In this document: in pieces, positions 7,469-12,020 of the stretch
Layout of the letters: each line of letters opens with the position of its first letter
Numbering within the stretch: position 1 is the first letter of the stretch
Program-made: the position numbers and the translations under genes
Origin: Bacillota bacterium
GTDB taxonomy: Bacteria > Bacillota > Sulfobacillia > JAJZYS01 > JAJYTV01
Assembly (NCBI GenBank): GCA_021810725.1
Contig: JAJZIE010000059.1
Span: 1-12,020, forward strand
Length of the DNA: 12,020 nucleotides
Reading direction: 5' to 3'
Notes under the pieces: model-generated
Database searches by the model: none
Told to the model about the DNA's origin: nothing
The model's input: only the letters and a program-made list of their open reading frames with translations

Positions 7469-7669
7469 ATGGACAGGGAGGCAGAGATCACGCGTCTGCG
7501 CGGGACCGTGGCACGCCTCAGGCGCAGCCGCACTCTACTGCTGCGCCTGCTGGAGGAGTCCCTGCGCGAGCAGGAATCGCTGCGGCAGCGCCTCGCGGCC
7601 GAGGCGCGCTTGTCGAACGTAAGACAACTGCCGCCACGATCGGCGCAGGACCGGGGTTCGGTGCCTTAG
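7469..7669 (+). CDS. Small coiled-coil protein of unknown function
   Basis: This 66-residue protein starts at ATG 7469 and matches no family I recognise. Residues about 4-48 form a strongly charged amphipathic helix with Leu spaced in heptads (RLRGTVARLRRSRTLLLRLL, then ESLREQESLRQRL), so a dimeric coiled coil is likely. The last ~18 residues (NVRQLPPRSAQDRGSVP region) look disordered. No membrane segment or signal peptide is seen. No good Shine-Dalgarno site is visible; upstream bases read CTGGTGATGGC. It lies 38 bases after the PHP gene and 24 before the HTH/coiled-coil gene, in the same direction, so it is probably in the operon and may partner the next protein. The reading frame's fit to a heptad pattern and third-position GC supports it as real, but it is short. 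Confidence 0.55.
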   Translation: MDREAEITRLRGTVARLRRSRTLLLRLLEESLREQESLRQRLAAEARLSNVRQLPPRSAQDRGSVP

Positions 7670-7693
7670 AAGCACGCTCTCCGAGGTGTGGAC

Positions 7694-8230
7694 ATGTCGG
7701 AGAGGACGATCGGACGGGCTGAACTGGTCCGCCAGCTCGGCGTGTCGCCGCGGCTAGTACGCGAACTCCTGAGGCAGTACCATGGCTGGCTGAGCCAGCC
7801 CGACGCAGGCCGATTCACGGCCCTGGACCTCGCCCGCCTGCAGATCGCGGCACGCGGCAGGGTGGCAGGGCGTGCGGCCAAGGAAATCGAGAGTCAGCTG
7901 CTCGCGACGCGACGGCGCGGCGAAGCGGTGCCCCTGGCGGCAGATGGTCCGCCAGCGACGGAAGCCCAGGCCGCCGGCGAGGCCGCCGCGGCCCAGGAGG
8001 CCGTCGAGCCGGGCTCGGCGCCCGCGCCCGAGGGACCGATCGCCGCCGAACTGCAGCGTCTGCACCAGACGCTCTCCGAGAGCGCCGAAAGGGAACGGAA
8101 GGACCGCGATCGCATGCTCACGGCCCTGATGCGCACCCAGCAGGAGGTCGCCCATCTTCGCGAGGAACTCGGCACCTATCGCTCGCGACGTCAGCGCAAG
8201 CGTGGACTCATGCGTTGGTTTCGCGGCTGA
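7694..8230 (+). CDS. MerR-type HTH protein with C-terminal coiled coil and basic tail (RacA-like architecture)
   Basis: The 178-residue protein has three parts. Residues about 5-68 resemble a MerR-type winged helix-turn-helix (IGRAELVRQLGVSPRLVREL, with a wing-like GRFTALDLARLQ). A flexible Ala/Pro/Glu linker spans about 78-115, and a charged coiled coil 116-162 is followed by an Arg/Lys tail ending GLMRWFRG, which could be a short amphipathic membrane or protein contact. This order is like RacA of Bacillus, which ties origin-proximal DNA to DivIVA at the cell pole during sporulation; it is also found in plasmid and phage replication accessory proteins. No ligand-binding domain is present, so a classical MerR regulator is unlikely. 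ATG 7694 is preferred over GTG 7688 because GAGGTG at 7683-7688 lies 5 bases upstream. Its end overlaps the opposite-strand methyltransferase gene by 23 bases. Confidence 0.75.
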   Translation: MSERTIGRAELVRQLGVSPRLVRELLRQYHGWLSQPDAGRFTALDLARLQIAARGRVAGRAAKEIESQLLATRRRGEAVPLAADGPPATEAQAAGEAAAAQEAVEPGSAPAPEGPIAAELQRLHQTLSESAERERKDRDRMLTALMRTQQEVAHLREELGTYRSRRQRKRGLMRWFRG

Positions 8231-9776
8231 TGCGCTCTCGGCGCATGCGCTCGAACGAGACCACGTGGCCCTGACGCATCGGCAGGGCGTCGTCCGGGGA
8301 ACGGCGCGCCCGCAGGAAGGCCGCCGAGTTCAGGAAGCTGAAGGCCGCCTTGCCGTGGCGATGGACAAGCTCCTCGCCGCGGGCCAGGAGAAGCCGGATC
8401 AGGTCCTCGCGGGCAGCCCAGGGCAGCTGCTCGAACTCGCGTTGGTACACGCTCAGCGAGAGGATGGCCCGCACCGTGTCCTCCACATGGTGCAGCTCGT
8501 GCGGCAGGCTCACCTCCCGCACCTCCACGTCGACGTAGCCGAGCTCGTGCAAGAGGTCGCCCGCCTCCTGCATGGTGATGAAACGGCGGTCGGTAAAGCC
8601 GCTTTCCTTTGGGTGCTGCATCATGCGCTGGAGCGGCGCGATCCACTCGGCAAAGGCGGGAACCCGCTTGAGATCCCAGGGCAGGCTCCAGAACATGCTG
8701 ACGTGACCGCCGGGAACGAGGAGGCGGTGGGCTTCCGCCAGGGCCTGCCGCGCGTCGGTGAAGTGCAGGGCGAGGCTGCCCACCACCGCGTCGAACGAAC
8801 CGTCCTCGAACGGCACCTGCTCCGCGCGACCGAAGAGGAAACGGACGTTGCGGATGCCGCCTTCGCGCACCCGGCGCCTCGCGACCAGCGTCATCTCGGG
8901 CGACGGGTCCATCGCGTAGACGATCCCGGTCTCGCCGACCCGACCCGCCAGGCCTGCCTCGACCGTAAAGAGGCCGGTGCCCGATCCGATCTCGAGGACG
9001 CGGCTGCCGGGCTCGATGCGACTGAACTCCAGGAAGTCCCGGCGCCTCTCGGGCACGGAGGGCACCAGTTTGTCGAAGATGTGGTCGTAGTCGGCCCCTT
9101 GTTCGTCGAAGTGGGCGATGTAGAGGGCCTGGACGCGCCGGCTGAGGAATCCGGCGTCCCGCAGCGCCCTCGAGAGGTCTACAAGACGCTCGCGGCCCCG
9201 CGGGGTCGTCTGGATGAAGCGGACGCCGTCCCGCAGCACGATCTCGCAGGTGCCGAGCGCGAGCATCACGCTCAGTTCGTTGTCGAGAGGCCGCTCCACC
9301 CATGGGCGATGCAGGCGGCCGGTCATGAAGTCATCCTCGCGGACGCCGCCGAAGTATTCGATGGCCAGCAGGTCCTCGTAGGCCAGGACGGAAAGAGCCG
9401 CCCGCACGAATGGCCCCACGCCGTGTACGTCGGCGAACTCCGCGAGCTCGCCGAACAGTCGATGGATGCCATCCGCATCCGGCACCCTGGGCAGGCCTTC
9501 GTAGACACCGCGCATGCATGACGTCGAAAGGGCCGCGGTCCTCAGCACGTCGTGGACCATGTCGCCGTAGATGGGCAAGATACCGAGACTGCGCGCCTTC
9601 TCCTGTATCGTCCAGTACTGGGAGAGGAACGCCGCGACATGCTCCTCCAGGGCGAACTCCGCGCGCGGGTCCAGGTCGCGCTCCGTGATCGCCCCCAGCC
9701 AGGGGTCGAAAAACACCGCCTGTTCAAGCAGAAGACGGAGATCTTCGGTGACGTCGGGCAGATCCAACGTGGTCAA
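8208..9776 (-). CDS. wHTH-like/SAM-dependent class I methyltransferase, two-part protein
   Basis: The C-terminal half is a class I methyltransferase of the UbiE/Methyltransf_11 kind. RVLEIGSGTG (about residues 259-268) is motif I, D290 in MDPSPEM is the ribose-binding acid, FDAVVGSLALHF (328-339) is motif IV, and LLVPGGHVSMFW precedes the closing strands. The preceding segment (about 159-209), ending DGVRFIQTTPRGRERLVDL, looks like a winged helix with its beta wing. The first ~155 residues are helical and I do not recognise them. Substrate unknown; small molecules are typical of the family. The start is TTG at 9774-9776: GGAGG lies 8 bases upstream on the minus strand (around 9785-9789). An ATG at 9914 would extend into the dacF ribosome site and signal region and lacks support. 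It runs against all neighbours, so it is a separate transcription unit, divergent from dacF. Confidence 0.85.
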   Translation of the reverse strand: MTTLDLPDVTEDLRLLLEQAVFFDPWLGAITERDLDPRAEFALEEHVAAFLSQYWTIQEKARSLGILPIYGDMVHDVLRTAALSTSCMRGVYEGLPRVPDADGIHRLFGELAEFADVHGVGPFVRAALSVLAYEDLLAIEYFGGVREDDFMTGRLHRPWVERPLDNELSVMLALGTCEIVLRDGVRFIQTTPRGRERLVDLSRALRDAGFLSRRVQALYIAHFDEQGADYDHIFDKLVPSVPERRRDFLEFSRIEPGSRVLEIGSGTGLFTVEAGLAGRVGETGIVYAMDPSPEMTLVARRRVREGGIRNVRFLFGRAEQVPFEDGSFDAVVGSLALHFTDARQALAEAHRLLVPGGHVSMFWSLPWDLKRVPAFAEWIAPLQRMMQHPKESGFTDRRFITMQEAGDLLHELGYVDVEVREVSLPHELHHVEDTVRAILSLSVYQREFEQLPWAAREDLIRLLLARGEELVHRHGKAAFSFLNSAAFLRARRSPDDALPMRQGHVVSFERMRRERISRETNA

Positions 9777-9784
9777 CGGGTCAA

Positions 9785-9789
9785 CCTCC
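9785..9789 (-). promoter_or_regulatory. Ribosome binding site that decides the methyltransferase start
   Basis: On the minus strand GCGGAGG is followed by 8 bases and then TTG (9776-9774). The open frame runs 46 codons further upstream, but no comparable site precedes the upstream ATG or GTG candidates, so the TTG is preferred. Confidence 0.6.
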
Positions 9790-9897
9790 GCAGGAAGTTT
9801 CGATATCGGCAGCGACCTTCCTACAAGCACCAGAAGGACACGACCGCGCAAGCCAGAAAAGACTAGAGTCCACGCATACCATTCCCGGGGGGAAAGC

Positions 9898-11091
9898 ATG
9901 CGCCGACGCTGCAAATTCGGACTCCTCGGCGCAGCCCTGCTCCTGCTGATCGCCCAGGCTCCCCCCGCCGCGGCCGCGGCGCCGGCGGGCCCGCGTGGGA
10001 TCGCTGCCAGTGGCTACGAGCTGATTGACTTTCAGACAGGCCAGGTCCTGCTGGCGCACAATCCGAACCTGAGGCTGGCGCCCGCGTCGACGACCAAGAT
10101 CATGACCGCTCTCCTCACCGTGATGCAAGGGCATCTCGGACGTGTTGTGCGCGTTTCGAAGCAGGCCTACGGCGTCGAGGGGTCGAGCGCATACCTGGTG
10201 CCGGGTCAGCGTCTGACGCTACGGGACCTCCTGTACGGGCTTCTGCTGGTCTCCGGCAACGATGCGGCGGTCGAGCTGGCGATCGCGGACAGCGGTTCGG
10301 TGCCGGCGTTCGTCGCGCGCATGAACGGCGAGGCGAAGGCACTTGGCGCTAGCCACACGACCTTCCTCAATCCGGACGGTCTCTATCTGCCTGGGCACAA
10401 GACGACGGCCCACGACCTGGCCCTCTTTACGCGCGCAGCCCTGACGTACCCGACCTTCCGCACGATCGACGGCGCCAAGTCTTTCTACTTTCCCGGTGTG
10501 CCCAAGCCGTACACCTTAGTAAACCAGAACATCCTGCTCTGGAACTATCCCGGGGCGATCGGCGTCAAGATCGGGTACACCATCCAGGCCAAGCAGTCGA
10601 TCGTCGCTGCCGCGACGCGGGGCGGCGTGACGCTTATCGCGGTTGCCTTGCACTCCGATTACACGCACATGTGGCAGGACCCGCAGACGCTTCTGAACTG
10701 GGGTTTCGCGCACTTTCACACTCTGCAGCTGGTCTCCGCCGGGGAGAGATTCGCCAAGGCGCCTCGCGGCGCCGGCAGGGCGGTGGCCGCGGGTTCGTTC
10801 TCATGGCTGATGGGGCCGGGCCAGGGCCTGCCGCAAGTCAAGGTGCTCTACGACTGGCCACAGGCCTGGCGCGCGGGCGAGCCGGTCGGCGACGTCGTCG
10901 TGGGACCGCAGACGAGACCGCTCGCCGTAATCCCTTTGCTCGCGAGCGCGCCGTCTCCGATGAAGGCGGCGGCCGGCGGCATGCTGCGCTGGGCCGAGGG
11001 CGGGCTGGCTCTGGCCGCTGTGGTGGGCGTGTGGCGCCTACGTCGCCAGAAACGCCGCAGGCGCTATCGGCTTCGCCTGCGGCGGCGCTAG
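9898..11091 (+). CDS. D-alanyl-D-alanine carboxypeptidase (DacF/DacB type, peptidase S11)
   Basis: These low-molecular-weight penicillin-binding proteins trim the terminal D-Ala of peptidoglycan stem peptides outside the membrane. The 397 residues start with a signal peptide (RRRCK, a hydrophobic core, then an Ala-rich cleavage region near residue 30). The catalytic motifs follow: STTK at 64-67 with nucleophile S64 and K67, and SGN at 119-121. The third box reads KIG at 224-226, where KTG is expected. A beta-rich C-terminal domain (about 270-345) leads to a hydrophobic segment (about 366-380) and an Arg-rich tail that would anchor it with the tail in the cytoplasm, as in DacB and DacF. ATG 9898 has GGGGGGAAAG just upstream; the open frame extends 109 codons further but that part is antisense to the methyltransferase. 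I find no convincing sigma-A, F or G promoter in the 121-base divergent gap, so a sporulation role is only inferred. Confidence 0.93.
   Translation: MRRRCKFGLLGAALLLLIAQAPPAAAAAPAGPRGIAASGYELIDFQTGQVLLAHNPNLRLAPASTTKIMTALLTVMQGHLGRVVRVSKQAYGVEGSSAYLVPGQRLTLRDLLYGLLLVSGNDAAVELAIADSGSVPAFVARMNGEAKALGASHTTFLNPDGLYLPGHKTTAHDLALFTRAALTYPTFRTIDGAKSFYFPGVPKPYTLVNQNILLWNYPGAIGVKIGYTIQAKQSIVAAATRGGVTLIAVALHSDYTHMWQDPQTLLNWGFAHFHTLQLVSAGERFAKAPRGAGRAVAAGSFSWLMGPGQGLPQVKVLYDWPQAWRAGEPVGDVVVGPQTRPLAVIPLLASAPSPMKAAAGGMLRWAEGGLALAAVVGVWRLRRQKRRRRYRLRLRRR
11053..11084. terminator. Hairpin inside the 3' end of the carboxypeptidase gene
   Basis: CGCCGCAGGCG at 11053-11063 and its exact complement CGCCTGCGGCG at 11074-11084 form an 11-bp stem with a 10-base loop, ending five bases before the stop codon at 11089. 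It encodes part of the Arg-rich tail. There is no U-run on either strand, so it may be a weak terminator or stabilising 3' structure serving both convergent units, or a product of Arg codon bias. Confidence 0.4.
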
Positions 11092-11669
11092 TCTGCGCGG
11101 CTGAACGGCAGGTAGGTGAGCAGTCTGACAAGGAAGCCGAGAAAGAGCCCGAAGTTTGAGCCTTGGAAGATGCCCACCGCGAAGGGGCCTGGAAGCAGAG
11201 GCGGCACCGACGAGGTTGAGTAGGGCCGCGGCGATGCCCACGAGCCAGGCGGCGAGCTCCTGCAGCCGGAGCTTGCCGTAGTCGCTCTGGGCGCCCCGGT
11301 AGAGTTCTTGCAGCCGGTAGTCGCGGCGCAGGTGGCGCAAGGTGTCCACCCCGAAGACGGCGGCCCATGGCGCCAGCACCTTCGCGAGCAGAGTCAGGAA
11401 GGAGACGTAGGCGCCGAGGAAGTTGTGCGCGACCAGCAGGATGTAGACGCTGGCGGCTACGGGGAGCGCGGCCTCGAGGAGGATGTCGCGGGTGCGGCGC
11501 AGCGGAATGCCTGCGGCCATCAGGCTGAGTCCCGACGATAGACGTCCATGATGTCGCCTGTCACCATGCCTCCCACCGCCGTCAGCAGGTAGCGGACCGC
11601 CATGCATGCGGGCAGGATGGCGCCGACCGCCGCGATCGGATTGGCCGTGGACGCAAGGCCCGGACGACC
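11088..11669 (-). pseudogene. NCS1-family nucleobase (cytosine/purine) permease remnant, frameshifted and N-terminally truncated
   Basis: NCS1 permeases are ~450-500 residue membrane carriers for cytosine, purines, allantoin and similar compounds. Only the last third is recognisable here, in three pieces. Piece 1 (about 11645 to 11540) reads NPIAAVGAILPACMAVRYLL, then GGMVTGDIMDVY. Piece 2, in another frame (about 11538 to 11208), reads SSGLSLMAAGI, then LLVAHNFLGAYVSF, LAPWAAVFGVD, and AWLVGIAAALLNLVG. Piece 3, back in the first frame (about 11205 to 11088), reads PGPFAVGIFQGSNFGLFLGF and ends YLPFSRAD. The first shift looks like one lost base at the conserved Tyr-Ser junction (TATCG for TATTCG). 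The second restores the frame. No N-terminal membrane helices are found upstream before the hairpin and the next gene. The remnant's stop shares CTAG with the carboxypeptidase stop. Confidence 0.75.
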
Positions 11670-11742
11670 GGCCGACAGCAGCCGGCGCAAGGCGCGAGGC
11701 TGGGCGCAGACGGGGCAGACCGTCTGGGCCACGAGACCGCAG

Positions 11743-11779
11743 CGAGGGACCAACGCCCGCTTGCGGGCTTGGTCCCTCG
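11743..11779. terminator. Long GC-rich hairpin between the permease remnant and the right-edge gene
   Basis: CGAGGGACCAA at 11743-11753 pairs exactly with TTGGTCCCTCG at 11769-11779. Inside, a single unpaired C is followed by GCCCG (11755-11759), loop CTTG and CGGGC (11764-11768), giving about 16 base pairs in all. It begins 13 bases past the stop of the minus-strand gene at 11792, the right place for a terminator, but no T-run follows on that strand. It could instead be an element end at the breakpoint that removed the permease N-terminus. The rest of 11670-11791 shows no gene I can support. Confidence 0.55.
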
Positions 11780-11791
11780 TGGGCGTCGGCA

Positions 11792-12020
11792 CTAGTCCGT
11801 AACGCGAACGACGAGATGGAAGGCTGGCAAGCTGTCGCCGGGATGGTCCTGCAGGTACGTCAACTGCGGCATGCCGTACCAGTTCGGCAGGAGGTGCTTG
11901 CTCATGTACGGCGACGGGTAGATGTCGATGAAGTGGTAGCCAGGGCCGCCGACGGCCGGGATCTGGATGTGGACGTCACCGTGGCTGTTGAAGCCGCAGG
12001 CGTAGCCCATGAAAGCGTTG
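11792..12020 (-). CDS. Unrecognised protein, C-terminal 75 residues (start outside window)
   Basis: A minus-strand frame is open from the right edge of the window to the TAG at 11792-11794. The visible end reads NAFMGYACGFNSHGDVHIQI, followed by a segment with GGPGYHFIDIYPSPY, then PQLTYLQDHPGDSLPAFHLV and VRVTD. The composition, rich in aromatic residues, Gly, Pro and His with short beta-like strands, suggests the last strands of a beta-sandwich or another extracytoplasmic domain, but I do not recognise the family. No membrane segment or catalytic motif is identifiable, although the spaced His residues in SHGDVHI could bind metal. Codon use is GC-rich like the neighbours. A strong hairpin follows the stop. 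Calling it a real coding end relies on the uninterrupted frame and its protein-like composition. Confidence 0.6.
   Translation of the reverse strand, partial: NAFMGYACGFNSHGDVHIQIPAVGGPGYHFIDIYPSPYMSKHLLPNWYGMPQLTYLQDHPGDSLPAFHLVVRVTD

Noticed and set aside
8191..9303. A 370-codon minus-strand frame in another register of the methyltransferase
   Set aside because: Arg/Gly/Pro/Ala-rich out-of-frame translation with no domain pattern.
8202..9521. A 439-codon plus-strand frame opposite the methyltransferase
   Set aside because: The opposite strand has clear SAM-binding motifs and a well-placed ribosome site; this frame has neither.
9798..9827. TTTCGA ... TACAAG as a sigma-A promoter for the carboxypeptidase
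   Set aside because: Only about half of each box matches and the spacing is 18; not better than chance in this context.
9875..9881. CATACCA resembling a sigma-G -10 box before the carboxypeptidase
   Set aside because: No matching -35 is present and transcription would start only about ten bases before the ATG, leaving no room for the ribosome site.
9571..9897. N-terminal extension of the carboxypeptidase by 109 codons
   Set aside because: The signal peptide and a strong ribosome site place the start at 9898; the extension is antisense to the methyltransferase start.
9777..9914. Methyltransferase start at ATG 9914
   Set aside because: It would add 46 residues across the divergent control region and into the carboxypeptidase start; TTG 9776 has a GGAGG site at good spacing.
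1..12020. CRISPR array, tRNA, rRNA, phage or complete insertion sequence
   Set aside because: No regularly spaced direct repeats, cloverleaf, rRNA motifs or transposase/integrase motifs were seen on either strand.

Overview
The window is a strongly GC-rich bacterial chromosomal segment that is almost fully coding; no gene-free stretch exceeds 300 bases. The gene set and order (recX, rny, ymdB, then a peptidase block and a sporulation-type D,D-carboxypeptidase with a C-terminal anchor) are typical of Bacillota. With this base composition and frequent TTG/GTG starts behind GGAGG-type ribosome sites, I infer a high-GC Bacillota lineage (Symbiobacterium, Thermaerobacter or Limnochorda-like). The exact taxon cannot be read from the sequence.

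Left part, plus strand. The 3' end of recX (1-269) is followed by a promoter candidate that overlaps the recX stop, then rny (375-1943, RNase Y) and a hairpin terminator (1954-1987). Next comes a tightly packed plus-strand cluster: a double-length ThyX-like protein (2006-3412), YmdB phosphodiesterase (3413-4192), M19 dipeptidase (4195-5148), M17 leucyl aminopeptidase (5164-6618), PHP-domain phosphoesterase (6615-7430), a 66-residue coiled-coil protein (7469-7669) and a MerR-type HTH/coiled-coil protein with a basic tail, reminiscent of RacA (7694-8230). Gaps from thyX to PHP run from a 4-base overlap to 15 bases, so co-transcription is likely. The cluster combines RNA turnover and signalling phosphodiesterase functions, peptide breakdown, a phosphoesterase and possible chromosome or polarity proteins.

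Middle, minus strand. A 522-residue protein (8208-9776) joins an uncharacterised N-terminal region and a probable winged-helix segment to a class I SAM-dependent methyltransferase. Its 3' end overlaps the RacA-like gene tail-to-tail by 23 bases.

Right part. A DacF/DacB-type D-Ala-D-Ala carboxypeptidase (9898-11091, plus) has an unusual KIG in place of the KTG box. It converges on the decayed C-terminal third of an NCS1-family nucleobase permease (11088-11669, minus) carrying two compensating frameshifts and lacking its N-terminal part. A long GC-rich hairpin (11743-11779) separates this remnant from the 3' end of an unrecognised minus-strand gene that leaves the window.

The most interesting points are the tandem ThyX-like protein, whose two halves have lost opposite parts of the ThyX signature; the HTH/coiled-coil pair at the end of the operon; the wHTH-methyltransferase architecture; and the KIG motif of the carboxypeptidase. 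I see no CRISPR array, tRNA, rRNA, complete insertion sequence or obvious defence system.
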